A DNA stretch of 64,000 nucleotides from UBA3006 sp031401235 (GCA_031401235.1 JANNRJ010000003.1:1-64000), one strand, 5' to 3'; numbered from the stretch's first letter, positions 25,106 to 34,261 are shown. Numbers and translations: made by a program. Notes: generated by a model from the sequence alone, not told the origin.

Positions 25106-25663
25106 GTGATACATCGTAATTTCATCGAGGCAAATCGGGCCGATGATCTATTTCGTCGCTTAATCAAGGAAACCCCATGGGAGCATCGAGACATTGTCGT
25201 ATTTGGTAAAAAACATCGCGAGCCACGACTCTCCTCGTGGCATAGTGAGCCTCATATTTCATACACATATTCGGGGGTTTTGCGTGCGCCTCAACCGTGG
25301 ACACCATTGTTAGAAGATCTTCGTGAAAAGTGTGAAACCTTGAGTGGGGCAACGTTCAATGCGGTATTGGTCAATCTCTATCGCGACGGTAATGATGGCG
25401 TCGGTTGGCATGCTGACAATGAAGCGTCCAACGGTCGCGAGCCGACCATCGCGTCGTTGAGTTTTGGTGCCTCGAGACGGTTTGATTTTCGACATCGCGA
25501 AACTAAGCAGACAATTCGAGTGCAACTTGATGCGGGGAGTTTGCTTCTCATGTCTGGGCTTTCGCAACACTGTTGGACGCATCAATTACCCCGAACAAAG
25601 CGAGTCAAAGAGCCGAGGGTAAATCTCACCTTTCGCCGCGTCGTAGGTGTCGAAGTAGTGTGA
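25106..25663 (+). CDS. alkB: AlkB-like Fe(II)/2-oxoglutarate nucleic-acid dealkylase (N-terminus uncertain)
   Basis: At least 185 residues of the AlkB/ALKBH2-3 family. It has the HxD in VGWHADNE, substrate-loop residues PTIASLSFGASRRFDFRH, distal His in SQHCWTHQLP and 2OG-binding Arg in RVNLTFRRV. It repairs 1-methyladenine and 3-methylcytosine by oxidative demethylation. The listed start is GTG 25106, but the frame is open upstream to 25055 and encodes residues (LFSEPEEILPFDGSAV) that look like a family N-terminus. The only candidate codons there are ATA 25055, ATT 25058 (overlapping the korB stop as TAATT), CTG 25061 and CTG or ATA further in. Confidence 0.85.
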   Translation: MIHRNFIEANRADDLFRRLIKETPWEHRDIVVFGKKHREPRLSSWHSEPHISYTYSGVLRAPQPWTPLLEDLREKCETLSGATFNAVLVNLYRDGNDGVGWHADNEASNGREPTIASLSFGASRRFDFRHRETKQTIRVQLDAGSLLLMSGLSQHCWTHQLPRTKRVKEPRVNLTFRRVVGVEVV

Positions 25664-27084
25664 CAATTGATGGCCGGTTGGAGAATGAGTCTGTGACTGG
25701 TCTTACCGAATTGCAACGTGTCTTGGGTTCAAAAGTGTCACTTAACGACACGGTTCGCCAGCATCACTCCGGTGATGAAAGTTTTCACGCTCGAGTTCTT
25801 CCGGATGCAGTGGTGTTTGCTGAGTCCACGGCTGATGTGGTGGTTGCGGTGCGAATATGCAATGAATACAAGGTGCCCATCGTGCCCTGGGGTGTCGGTA
25901 CATCACTGGAAGGAAACAGCACACCGATACGCGGCGGCATTTCTCTCGATCTTTCACATATGGACAAAGTGTTGCGGGTGAGTGCGGACGATCTTGATTG
26001 CACCATTCAGCCTGGCGTTCGTCGCAAACAACTCAACGAATTTCTCGCCTCCTATGGTTTGTTTTTTCCCGTTGACCCAGGTGCCGATGCGAGTTTGGGT
26101 GGCATGGCATCAACCGGGGCTTCTGGCACGACCACAGTGAAGTACGGAGCGATGAAGCAGTTGGTACTTGGACTTAAAGTTGTCACCCCGTCAGGTGAAA
26201 TTGTGAATACTTCTCGTCGTGCCCGCAAGACATCGGCTGGGTATGACCTCACACATTTGTTTGTCGGTGCCGAAGGAACCCTCGGGGTGATTTGCGAACT
26301 TACCCTGCGTCTATTTGGAATTCCAGAGACCATTGCCGCCGCCACTATGGAATTTTCATCGGTTCGCGCTGCTATCGACGGTGTCATTGAAATTATTCAG
26401 ATTGGAATTGGTATTGCCAGAATCGAACTACTTGATAGCGATGCGGTGATGGCAGTGAATAACTACTCGCGGACCTCATTGCCGGAACGAACACTTCTGT
26501 TACTTGAGTTTCACGGGTCGCCCGAGTCAGTGGCAATTGATATCGGTGCGACTCGAGAAGTACTGGAACGACATGGAGGAGAAAATTTTCAACAAACCTC
26601 GGACGAAGCCGAGCGCCGCAAATTGTGGCAGGCGCGCCACGATACCGCGTTGGCATGCCGAGCGATGAAAAAGAATGGTCGACTGTTTGCCACCGACGTA
26701 TGTGTACCAATTTCGCGCCTCGCTGATTGCATTGAGCAGACTCAAGTTGATTTGGTTGACTCACAACTATTTGGACCAGTGATTGGTCATGTTGGCGATG
26801 GAAATTTTCACGTCGCACTTACTGCCGACCCGGATGATCACAATGAGCTTGTTGCGATGGAAGCGTTTCATGCTCGTTTGGTCGCCCGGGCCCTGGCAAT
26901 GGAAGGCACATGCACAGGTGAACACGGCATTGGAATTGGCAAAATGGAATATCTTGTGGATGAGCTTGGCGAAACAACAGTTTCCATGATGGCGGCCATC
27001 AAATACGCTCTTGACCCCAATGGAATCATGAACCCGGGCAAAATCATTGCCAGTAGGTTTATTTACTCAGGTTCGACTGGTTGA
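25660..27084 (+). CDS. FAD-linked D-lactate/glycolate-type dehydrogenase (GlcD family)
   Basis: 474 residues. The N-terminal FAD_binding_4 (PCMH) domain has PIVPWGVGTSLEGNSTPIRGG and DPGADASLGGMASTGASGTTTVKYG; the C-terminal FAD-oxidase domain has GHVGDGNFHVAL and GTCTGEHGIGIGKM. It is most like the cytochrome-linked D-lactate dehydrogenase branch and feeds electrons from a 2-hydroxy acid to the respiratory chain. Start set at GTG 25660, overlapping the alkB stop; the open frame extends upstream only as an alkB shadow. The 3' end overlaps the convergent LysE gene by 18 bases. Confidence 0.88.
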   Translation: MTIDGRLENESVTGLTELQRVLGSKVSLNDTVRQHHSGDESFHARVLPDAVVFAESTADVVVAVRICNEYKVPIVPWGVGTSLEGNSTPIRGGISLDLSHMDKVLRVSADDLDCTIQPGVRRKQLNEFLASYGLFFPVDPGADASLGGMASTGASGTTTVKYGAMKQLVLGLKVVTPSGEIVNTSRRARKTSAGYDLTHLFVGAEGTLGVICELTLRLFGIPETIAAATMEFSSVRAAIDGVIEIIQIGIGIARIELLDSDAVMAVNNYSRTSLPERTLLLLEFHGSPESVAIDIGATREVLERHGGENFQQTSDEAERRKLWQARHDTALACRAMKKNGRLFATDVCVPISRLADCIEQTQVDLVDSQLFGPVIGHVGDGNFHVALTADPDDHNELVAMEAFHARLVARALAMEGTCTGEHGIGIGKMEYLVDELGETTVSMMAAIKYALDPNGIMNPGKIIASRFIYSGSTG

Positions 27085-27693
27085 ACCCGCTACTACTCCA
27101 AGGGCAATGAATACAATTCCGGAAACATATCGCTGAATAAAGGGCAGTGTTCGGCCGCGGAGCAATGTATCGCGCAGTCCGCTTGCGACTAAGGCGTAAG
27201 CGCCGTCGCTGAGAAATCCGAGGAGCACGAAAATCGAACCAAAAATCAGCGATTGGCGAGCCGGAGATCCGCGAGAAGTGTCGATGAACTGGGGAAGAAA
27301 CGAGAGAAAAAAGAGCGCAACCTTCGGATTGAGTGTGTTGACCACGACACCCTGTATAAAAGATTTGCGCAAACTTGTTGGTGCCACCGAGCCGGCAAGT
27401 CCGGTTGGCTTCCGAGTGAGGGTGTAAATACCGACATAGATGAGGTAGCCAGCGCCAAGCCATTTGACCAGCGAGAACGCGGTCGCCGAAGTTGCCAGAA
27501 CCGCCGATAATCCAGCGGTTGCCGCTATCACATGCATGAAATTGCCAATCTCGAGCCCGCACACCGCGGCCAGACCAACTCGTCGCCCATCAACGACGCT
27601 CCGATTGAGAATATAAACGACCGCCGGACCCGGAATGACCAGTAAAGCTAGCGAAGCGATGGCAAATTCGAAAAGCGAATGAACTGGTGGCAT
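27067..27693 (-). CDS. LysE/RhtB-family exporter
   Basis: 208 residues with six hydrophobic helices and the family signature IPGPAVVYILNRSVVDGRRVGLAAVCGLEIGN split around residues 19-50, plus NTLNPKVALFFLSFLPQF. It exports amino acids or related small molecules. On the minus strand TACGGT lies six bases before the ATG, so the transcript is probably leaderless. The two convergent genes share 18 bases at their 3' ends. Confidence 0.88.
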   Translation of the reverse strand: MPPVHSLFEFAIASLALLVIPGPAVVYILNRSVVDGRRVGLAAVCGLEIGNFMHVIAATAGLSAVLATSATAFSLVKWLGAGYLIYVGIYTLTRKPTGLAGSVAPTSLRKSFIQGVVVNTLNPKVALFFLSFLPQFIDTSRGSPARQSLIFGSIFVLLGFLSDGAYALVASGLRDTLLRGRTLPFIQRYVSGIVFIALGVVAGSTSRT

Positions 27694-27798
27694 TCGTCAA
27701 CCGTAGGCGAAATCTGATTGTTAGGTATCCCGAATATTAACGATTGGTGTACTGTCTAAAAGAACAAACGTATCTATTGCACTGTTGGAGGTGTGGCT

Positions 27799-28239
27799 AT
27801 GAGAGCAAGAATTTTAAAAAGCGCCGTTGTAACGGCTGCGATGGTGGTAGCGCTGGGAGCATGCGGTAGCGATTCGAATGATTCTGCCGATGCCACAAGC
27901 AATGACATCTCCGGAAGCATCAAGGAATGGGTCGTCGAGACAGATGCCACCACTGCCAAAGCTGGCGAGGTCGTATTTACCGTCACCAACGATGGCACGA
28001 TTGGTCATGAATTCTTAGTTGTGAAAACTGACATTGCCTCGGGAGAGATTCCCCTTGATGGCGATCACTTTGCCGAACCTACCGATGGAATTGAAGTCAT
28101 TGATGAAATTGGGGAATTTGCCAAGGGAACCACGGAAACCTTGACTCTGAATCTTGATGCGGGTAATTACCAATTGGTGTGCAACTTGCCCGACCATTAC
28201 AGCGCCGGGATGCATATGGAATTCACGGTGGTTGACTAG
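27799..28239 (+). CDS. Cupredoxin-like lipoprotein
   Basis: 146 residues. A lipoprotein signal peptide has lipobox LGAC near residue 23, then a Ser/Asp-rich linker and a plastocyanin/azurin-like domain. Likely type 1 copper ligands are His in IGHEF, and Cys-x4-His-x4-Met-type residues in LVCNLPDHYSAGMHMEF. It should be an outer-membrane-face electron carrier or copper-binding protein. Start taken at ATG 27799 because GGAGG at 27787-27791 is seven bases upstream; GTG 27793 would leave no spacing. It is followed by ferredoxin and P450 genes, but a periplasmic protein is not expected to serve a cytoplasmic P450. Confidence 0.85.
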   Translation: MRARILKSAVVTAAMVVALGACGSDSNDSADATSNDISGSIKEWVVETDATTAKAGEVVFTVTNDGTIGHEFLVVKTDIASGEIPLDGDHFAEPTDGIEVIDEIGEFAKGTTETLTLNLDAGNYQLVCNLPDHYSAGMHMEFTVVD

Positions 28240-28282
28240 TTCCGACTTCGCAGCGCCGTAGGCGCGTGATTACTGTGAAGAA

Positions 28283-28477
28283 ATGAAAGTCGTGGTGGAC
28301 GCAGGAACCTGTCATGGCCATCAAATGTGTGCAATTGCGGCGCCCGAGATCTTTGGTAGCGATGAACTGGGCAACGCTGTCGTACTCATCACCGATGAGA
28401 TTCCCCAACATCTCATCGCCAAGGCTCGGCGTGCTGAAGCCAATTGCCCTGAACGGGCAATTTTGATTAAGGAGTAG
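28283..28477 (+). CDS. Single-cluster ferredoxin, [3Fe-4S] type with His variant
   Basis: 64 residues with Cys10-x2-His13-x2-Cys16 and Cys55-Pro. In actinobacterial P450 ferredoxins the second position of the motif is variable and His at this place is known. The cluster is therefore probably [3Fe-4S] with three Cys ligands, possibly with His as a fourth ligand. It lies six bases before a P450 gene and is its likely redox partner. The expected ferredoxin reductase is not adjacent. Confidence 0.88.
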   Translation: MKVVVDAGTCHGHQMCAIAAPEIFGSDELGNAVVLITDEIPQHLIAKARRAEANCPERAILIKE

Positions 28478-28483
28478 TTCGTC

Positions 28484-29695
28484 ATGACCGAGTCTCGCCA
28501 ACCAGTGACCGACATACACACCGATTACGACATCTTTGATCCAGCCTTTGTGCGCAATCCAACTGAGGCATGGACAGAAATTCGAGAATCAAGTTGCCCA
28601 ATTGCCAAAACCGAACGTTGGGGTGGGTCGTGGATGCCGACGCGTTATGACGATGTGGTGGCAATCGCCCAGGAACATGAGACATTCACATCGCGGGGAA
28701 TTATCGTCGTGCCGCCGCCGCCTGGAACTACCGAAGGCCCGTATGGTGGAATCTCGGCACCTCCGATCACATCTGATCCACCCGATCACCACTGGCACCG
28801 ACGGCTCATCTTGCCGACATTTTCTCCTCAGTCGGTTGCCAAGTACGAGCAGAGCACTCGAGATTTCTGCAATTCGCTAATCGACAAGTTTATTGACAAG
28901 GGCACGGGCGATGCTGCCGGTGATTACGCACAACAAATTCCGGTGCGAGTGATTTCTACGATGCTTGGTGTGCCTTTTGATTTGGCAGATGAGTTCACCT
29001 CGTGGGTGCGGGGAGTACTTGAGCAGGGACTCACCGACCCAGAATTACGAATTGCGAGCCGACGCAAGATCATTCAGTTTTTTATTGGCCAATTGGAAGA
29101 CAGGAAGAGAAATCCTCGCGAACATGATCTGATCACTGAATTAATAAATTCTGAAGTTGACGGCAAAAAAGTCGATGACAATTATGTGCTCGGGGTGTGC
29201 AATCTCATGCTCGTTGCCGGTGTCGACACCACATGGTCGGCAATTGGATCGGCGCTGTGGCATCTGGCCCAACATCCAGAACATCGAAAACAACTGCGCG
29301 AAAACAATGATTTGTGGCCAACCGCGATCGAAGAGTTGCTACGTGTCTATGCGCCAGTGACGATGGCTCGTATCGTTGATCACGACACCGAATTTCAGGG
29401 TTGCCCGATGAAATCCGGAGATCGAGTACTGATGTCCTTTCCGGCGGCGAATCGTGATCCGCGGATGTTTGAGAATCCTGATCAGGTCATTCTCGATCGC
29501 GAACACAACCGTCATGTGGCTTTCGGATCAGGTATTCACCGATGCGCCGGGAGCAACTTGGCCCGGCTTGAACTTCGAGTTGCGTTGCAAACGTGGCTCA
29601 CCCGAATACCTGAGTTTCAACTAGTGGATGCCGATGATGTCACCTGGGCAGGTGGCCAAGTGCGTGGACCGCGGCGCTGCCTAGTGTCGTTCTAA
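28484..29695 (+). CDS. Cytochrome P450
   Basis: 403 residues. It shows the I-helix AGVDTTWSAIGS with acidic/Thr pair, K-helix ExxR in IEELLRVYAP, and the heme-binding loop FGSGIHRCAGSNLARLEL with the axial Cys. There is no membrane anchor, as in bacterial class I enzymes. The RBS aaggag precedes the ATG, and the ferredoxin gene is directly upstream in the same operon. Substrate not predictable. The last 15 bases overlap the 3' end of the convergent MMPL gene. Confidence 0.93.
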   Translation: MTESRQPVTDIHTDYDIFDPAFVRNPTEAWTEIRESSCPIAKTERWGGSWMPTRYDDVVAIAQEHETFTSRGIIVVPPPPGTTEGPYGGISAPPITSDPPDHHWHRRLILPTFSPQSVAKYEQSTRDFCNSLIDKFIDKGTGDAAGDYAQQIPVRVISTMLGVPFDLADEFTSWVRGVLEQGLTDPELRIASRRKIIQFFIGQLEDRKRNPREHDLITELINSEVDGKKVDDNYVLGVCNLMLVAGVDTTWSAIGSALWHLAQHPEHRKQLRENNDLWPTAIEELLRVYAPVTMARIVDHDTEFQGCPMKSGDRVLMSFPAANRDPRMFENPDQVILDREHNRHVAFGSGIHRCAGSNLARLELRVALQTWLTRIPEFQLVDADDVTWAGGQVRGPRRCLVSF

Positions 29696-31927
29696 ATGAA
29701 CTCGTGGCAGTAGTCGATTTAACCAAGCGGGGATCCACCAATTGCGATCGCCAAGTAGTTCCATGGTTGCCGGGACCAACACCATTCGGACGATTGTGGC
29801 GTCGATAAATACGGCAGTGGCTAGACCGAGCCCAAACAATTTCAATTGACGGTCGTATCCAAGGACAAACGCGGCGAAAACACACACCATGATCAATGCG
29901 GCAGCCGTGATTACTCGTGCGGTGGCAGCAAGTCCGTCGGCCACGGCTTCGGCATTATTTCCTGTGCGGTCGTATTCTTCCTTCACTCTGGAGAGCAGGA
30001 ACACTTCGTAGTCCATCGACAATCCAAACACGATTGCAAACAGCATCATCGGCGCCCAACTCTCAATTGGGCCGGCTTTTCCCACGCCAATCAGACTGAT
30101 TCCCCAGCCCCACTGAAAAATGGCGACGATCACTCCGTAAGCGGCACCGATCGACAATAGATTCATAATCACGGCCTTGATCGCCACCAGCACACTTCGA
30201 AAAACGGTCATCAGAAGTAGGAACGAAAGCAGCAACACACCTGTAAATAACAGTGGCATTCGCTGACCAATGACGGTCGCAAAGTCGACACCGCCGGCGG
30301 TGAACCCTCCAACCTTGGCTTCAATACCAGTTGGCGGAATGACATCACTACGGAGGTTCTGAATCAGATTCGATGTCGCCTCATCTTGTGGTGAGGTGGT
30401 TGGATAGGCGATAACGAGAACAAGACTTCCATCTTCTGAGGCCGGAACAGATTGGGCAAATGCCACGCCTTCGGTGCCAGCAATCACCGAAACGAAGTCT
30501 TGCATAGCACTTGGACTCTTGGTCACTTCACCCTGCACTGTGATGTACAGCGGGCCACTAAACCCCGGACCAAAACTCTCGGCGATCATGTCGTACGCCC
30601 GGCGCCCCGTCGTACTTGTCGGCAAATTACCGCTATCTCCGAATCCGAGTCGGATCGATGTAAGCGGTATTGCAAGTAGGAGCAACAATGCAGTTGCTCC
30701 GAGTGCTGATGGCCAAGGATGACGCTGAATGAAACGACTCCAGCGATACCAAAATGTCAATGTTTTAGGTTTGATGACGCGCTGCGGAATTGGCGTGCGT
30801 AATGGTTTTACAATAAAGCTCAACGCAGTTATCGCAATCGCAATAGAAGTTCCGATCATGAATAGCGGAAGTGATTTGATGATGATTGCGACTACGGAAA
30901 GCAAAACGAATACGCCAAGGGCAATCAACGCTGCCCGAGTCGTGATATTGATCCGATGCTTAGCCATTGCCAGTAGCGCGGGGAGCAATGTGAGTGACGC
31001 CAGCATCATGAATAGGACACCCATTGCGGCACCAACCGCTAGTCCACGAGCAAAGGCGATTCCCATGAGGAATAGTCCGAGTAGCGAAATGATGACGGTG
31101 ATTCCGGCGAAAATTACCGCTCGGCCCGAGGTGTCCACGGCGTCTACAACAGAGTCTTCAACATTCAGTCCAGCCAAAAGACCTTCGCGATAGCGGGTGA
31201 CGATGAACAGGGCGTAGTCGATTCCTACTCCAATACCAATCATTGCCACCAGCGAAGTGGTGAAGTCCGGCATGGCGAAAACATTGCTGACGATTGTGAC
31301 CACACTCGTACCCAATCCAAGTCCGGCCAAAGCGGTGCCAACTGGAAGTCCCATCGCCAACACCGACCCAAAGGCGAGAACCAAGATAATTATCGCCGCG
31401 AACAATCCAAATGCTTCACTTTGCGGAAGTGCGAAAACTTCGAAAATATATCCGCCGTATTCGATCGTCACACCGTCAACTTTGGATTGCTCACCCAATG
31501 CTTGAATTTGATTGGCAACGACTTGAACTGATTCTTGGGATCTGTCACTGATATCGAGTTGAGCAAAAGCCGTGGTTCCCGCCGCATTTACTTGACTTGG
31601 TTGGTCATATGGACTGGCCACACCTACGCCGTCAAGTTGTGCAATCTGACCAAAGAGGGTGGTCATTGCCGTCGCCACTTCTGAGTCGTTGATACCTTTT
31701 TCGGCGCTGTAGACAATTTGGCCGGTGAAGCCGGCGCGGGCAGGAGCATTGGCTTCCAGCAGGATTCGGACGTCGTTGGATTCGCTGGCAGGAAGCGAAA
31801 ACTCTGTGGAGAAATTTGATCCAAGAGCGCTGGATAATATTCCCGCTGCAATGATTACTGGAATCCAAATTCCAAATACCACGAGCCGACGACGACGAAC
31901 ACAAAATCGGGCAAGGCGAGTAAGCAC
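29681..31927 (-). CDS. MMPL/RND-family transporter
   Basis: 748 residues with about 12 transmembrane helices in two halves, each beginning with one helix and a large external loop. It has GIGVGIDYALFIVTRYREGL in the first half and FGLSMDYEVFLLSRVKEEY in the second, both typical MMPL/SSD proton-relay helices with Asp. It probably exports lipids or hydrophobic compounds. Start is GTG 31927, nine bases from the stop of the sulfatase gene upstream on the same strand, so the two form an operon. Confidence 0.9.
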   Translation of the reverse strand: MLTRLARFCVRRRRLVVFGIWIPVIIAAGILSSALGSNFSTEFSLPASESNDVRILLEANAPARAGFTGQIVYSAEKGINDSEVATAMTTLFGQIAQLDGVGVASPYDQPSQVNAAGTTAFAQLDISDRSQESVQVVANQIQALGEQSKVDGVTIEYGGYIFEVFALPQSEAFGLFAAIIILVLAFGSVLAMGLPVGTALAGLGLGTSVVTIVSNVFAMPDFTTSLVAMIGIGVGIDYALFIVTRYREGLLAGLNVEDSVVDAVDTSGRAVIFAGITVIISLLGLFLMGIAFARGLAVGAAMGVLFMMLASLTLLPALLAMAKHRINITTRAALIALGVFVLLSVVAIIIKSLPLFMIGTSIAIAITALSFIVKPLRTPIPQRVIKPKTLTFWYRWSRFIQRHPWPSALGATALLLLLAIPLTSIRLGFGDSGNLPTSTTGRRAYDMIAESFGPGFSGPLYITVQGEVTKSPSAMQDFVSVIAGTEGVAFAQSVPASEDGSLVLVIAYPTTSPQDEATSNLIQNLRSDVIPPTGIEAKVGGFTAGGVDFATVIGQRMPLLFTGVLLLSFLLLMTVFRSVLVAIKAVIMNLLSIGAAYGVIVAIFQWGWGISLIGVGKAGPIESWAPMMLFAIVFGLSMDYEVFLLSRVKEEYDRTGNNAEAVADGLAATARVITAAALIMVCVFAAFVLGYDRQLKLFGLGLATAVFIDATIVRMVLVPATMELLGDRNWWIPAWLNRLLPRVHLERH

Positions 31928-31933
31928 GTCAAG

Positions 31934-33388
31934 TTACCTCCACGGAACTCCTGGTGGCCATTGACCCGATCCACCATCTTGCGTAAGAAAACCAGTGAGT
32001 GTGCGTTCGGTGTTCTGTGAACGCCAGGTCAACATGTCCTGGGCCAGTGGCAACACTCGAGCCGGGTCTTCAATAGAGGTACGCCATGTCGGGTCAGCGG
32101 CCAAATCAAATGCCAGCCAAGTGCCGTCACCAAATTGCACATATGCAGCATCATTCGATCGTCGTACCGCCAGATTCTGGCGTTCCAATCGTCGATCCCA
32201 CGGCCACGAGCGTCCTTCTTTGGTGATGAATATATGACGCCAGTCGTATTCGTAGGAAACCGCCGTCCGCCACCATTCGGGGATCCGACCTTCAACGAAT
32301 GGAGTAAGCGGAAGACCATCGCATTGCAAAGGTACGGTTTGCCCGATCGCTTCGGCAATTGTCGGAACAATGTCGACGTTTTCAGTGAATTCATTGACTG
32401 TGGAACCATGAACTTTGGCGTGTCGAGGATCGCGAATGATCCCAAGTATGTGGTAACTCTGTTCGAAGTACCCGAGTTTCTCGCGCAGACCGTGGTCGCC
32501 AAGTTGATCGGCGTGATCGGCGGTGACGATAATCATCGTGTTGTCCCACATTTTCAATTCGACGAGTGTGTCCAGCACTCGGCCGACCTGCGAATCAACT
32601 TCGCTCACCATTCCATAATATTGCGCCCGCATCTCTCGCTTGCCGGCTTCATCCGTGGGTCCGGCCGATTGCGGGATGTGAAGGACCGCTTCGTGGAATG
32701 GATGTCGAATTGTCGAAGGTTCGATTGGCATGGGCACATCGGCAGGGTCGTATTCCTTGCTCCATTTACCGGCCGCGGCGTAAGGGGGATGTGGACGGAG
32801 GAAACTTGCATGGGCAAACCACGGCCCATCTTGCTTTCGCAGCCAAGTATTGAAATGGTCAGCAACGAATGCTCCGATACTGAACTCTTCGGGTCGGTCT
32901 GGTTCGGTGCTTAGTGCCTGATACGAATTCATCGGCACATCGAATCCGTGGTCGCGTAAGTGATTGACCCACAATTCAAATGGCTCCGGAATTAGTAATT
33001 CACAATCGAAACCAGGCAAGACACTTTCGTAGGTGGAAAGTCGAGGATCGCTCAAACTTTGTGTGTCGCGGGGATCGCCGGCTTGGTCGGTATATCCAAA
33101 CAGTGTCGGTGCATATCCCGCTCGCCGTGCCAGCAAGGCAACATTGTCGAAGCGGCGATCAAGTGGCGTGCCATTTGTAACGACACGGTGATTCATCTGG
33201 TACATGCCGGTGTACAAACTCGCGCGTCCAGGCGAACACGGCGCACATTGGCTGTAGTGCTGGGTAAATCTCACGCCACCACGGGCTAGTCGATCGAGGT
33301 TTGGCGTCTGGACAAGTGGATGTCCGGCGATCGATAAACATTCCGCCCGAAACTGGTCAAGCGTGATCAGGAGCACATTCAATGTCAC
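31934..33388 (-). CDS. Sulfatase (formylglycine type)
   Basis: 484 residues, alkaline-phosphatase superfamily. The N-terminal metal site is in LLITLDQFRAEC, formylglycine motif C-S-P-G-R is in CAPCSPGRASLYTG, and VTADHADQLGDHG holds the second set of metal ligands. No signal peptide is visible, so it acts in the cytoplasm on a sulfate ester or phosphonate-type substrate. Start chosen at GTG 33388, eight bases after a TACGCT box; the longer open frame upstream runs into the toxin-antitoxin operator. Co-transcribed with the MMPL transporter gene. Confidence 0.85.
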   Translation of the reverse strand: MTLNVLLITLDQFRAECLSIAGHPLVQTPNLDRLARGGVRFTQHYSQCAPCSPGRASLYTGMYQMNHRVVTNGTPLDRRFDNVALLARRAGYAPTLFGYTDQAGDPRDTQSLSDPRLSTYESVLPGFDCELLIPEPFELWVNHLRDHGFDVPMNSYQALSTEPDRPEEFSIGAFVADHFNTWLRKQDGPWFAHASFLRPHPPYAAAGKWSKEYDPADVPMPIEPSTIRHPFHEAVLHIPQSAGPTDEAGKREMRAQYYGMVSEVDSQVGRVLDTLVELKMWDNTMIIVTADHADQLGDHGLREKLGYFEQSYHILGIIRDPRHAKVHGSTVNEFTENVDIVPTIAEAIGQTVPLQCDGLPLTPFVEGRIPEWWRTAVSYEYDWRHIFITKEGRSWPWDRRLERQNLAVRRSNDAAYVQFGDGTWLAFDLAADPTWRTSIEDPARVLPLAQDMLTWRSQNTERTLTGFLTQDGGSGQWPPGVPWR

Positions 33389-33465
33389 GGCAACTGAGCG
33401 TAGTGTCCAACGCAGAAACGTGATCCCAGGGTCCGTTTGCGTGGAGCGCGAGATCCGCGTTTTCA

Positions 33466-33502
33466 AATTGTAGCCACATTTGCACACATTGTGGCTACAA
33501 TT
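33466..33502. promoter_or_regulatory. Palindromic operator/promoter of the toxin-antitoxin operon
   Basis: Perfect 13-bp arms, 33466-33478 (aattgtagccaca) and 33490-33502 (tgtggctacaatt), flank an 11-base spacer. The right arm contains the -10 box TACAAT (33496-33501) placed six bases before the antitoxin ATG. A repressor bound here would cover the promoter, as expected for autoregulation by the antitoxin or its complex. Confidence 0.75.
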
Positions 33503-33507
33503 CCGAT

Positions 33508-33795
33508 ATGGACCTGATAACGAAAGATCACCGAATTGAAGTCGGCATTCGTGAACTCAAGAATCAATTGAGCCGTTACATCGACCAAGCCTCAACCGGA
33601 ACGGAAGTCATCGTCACCGAGCATGGGAGGCCAGTCGCTCGACTGATGGCACTCGACGTGACCGATAGCCGATTGCAAGCGCTGATCGACGCAGGTGCCG
33701 TCACACCGCCAATTGATTCGAATCGCGCGCGTCCTCGTGGTCGAATTCGGACAAAATCGCCAATCAGTTCACTTATATTTGAACAGCGCGGATGA
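33508..33795 (+). CDS. Phd/YefM-family antitoxin
   Basis: 95 residues. The N-terminal Phd/YefM DNA-binding fold shows GIRELKNQLSRYIDQASTGTEVIVTEHGRPVARLM; the basic, Arg/Pro-rich C-terminus (about 65-95) would wrap the toxin. It neutralises the PIN-domain toxin encoded next and represses the operon through the palindrome just upstream. The ATG is apparently the first base of a leaderless mRNA. The last four bases overlap the toxin gene (ATGA). Confidence 0.88.
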   Translation: MDLITKDHRIEVGIRELKNQLSRYIDQASTGTEVIVTEHGRPVARLMALDVTDSRLQALIDAGAVTPPIDSNRARPRGRIRTKSPISSLIFEQRG

Positions 33796-34211
33796 TCACC
33801 TACGTTGACACCTCAACGTTTCTTAGGCTTCTCATTTATGAAGACGGGACGCAGGTAGCCGAAGAATTGTGGGATAGCGGCACCCAGCTCTCGTCATCAA
33901 GGCTGTTGAGGATAGAAGCTCGTTCCGCTCTGGCAATCGGTAGACGTCTCGATCGCGTTATGCGACTGCGCGCTGCCGAAACTGCGCAAATGTTTGAAGA
34001 TTTGTGGTCAAGATTGATCGTTGTAGAATTGACGGCGCAGCTTTCAGAGCAAGCGTGTGAACTTGCTGAAACAATGGAATTACGAGCGCTTGACGCCATT
34101 CACCTAGCCTCGGCGATTGCCGTCGGGGCTACCACAATGACGAGCGCTGACCGAAAACTTTGTGTTGCCGCCCAAACGGTGGGACTTCGGGTAATCAATC
34201 CACTCGATTAG
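33792..34211 (+). CDS. vapC: VapC-like PIN-domain toxin ribonuclease
   Basis: 139 residues. The PIN domain has the acidic metal-binding set: Asp6 in TYVDTSTFLRL, Glu in LLRIEARSALA, Asp in LRALDAIHLASA and Asp in MTSADRKL. It is a Mg-dependent endoribonuclease that in other systems cuts tRNA or rRNA. Coupled to the antitoxin by an ATGA overlap. All catalytic residues are present, so the pair looks active. Confidence 0.88.
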   Translation: MITYVDTSTFLRLLIYEDGTQVAEELWDSGTQLSSSRLLRIEARSALAIGRRLDRVMRLRAAETAQMFEDLWSRLIVVELTAQLSEQACELAETMELRALDAIHLASAIAVGATTMTSADRKLCVAAQTVGLRVINPLD

Positions 34212-34261
34212 CCGATCCGTTCGGATCCGAGTATCGGAGCACTGCCATTATTCGTTAGCCT

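Noticed and set aside
30729..31193. Open frame of 154 codons on the plus strand opposite the MMPL gene
   Set aside because: Low-complexity Ala/Ile/Ser/Thr translation, mirror of transmembrane codons on the minus strand; a shadow.
32135..32914. Long open frame (259 codons) on the plus strand opposite the sulfatase gene
   Set aside because: It runs antisense to a well-supported sulfatase, has no recognisable domain, no ribosome-binding site and a composition dictated by the other strand.
34212..34237. GATCCG-tt-CGGATC hairpin after the toxin gene considered as terminator
   Set aside because: The loop of two bases is too tight, no T-run follows, and it lies before the next operon's candidate operators; left unassigned.
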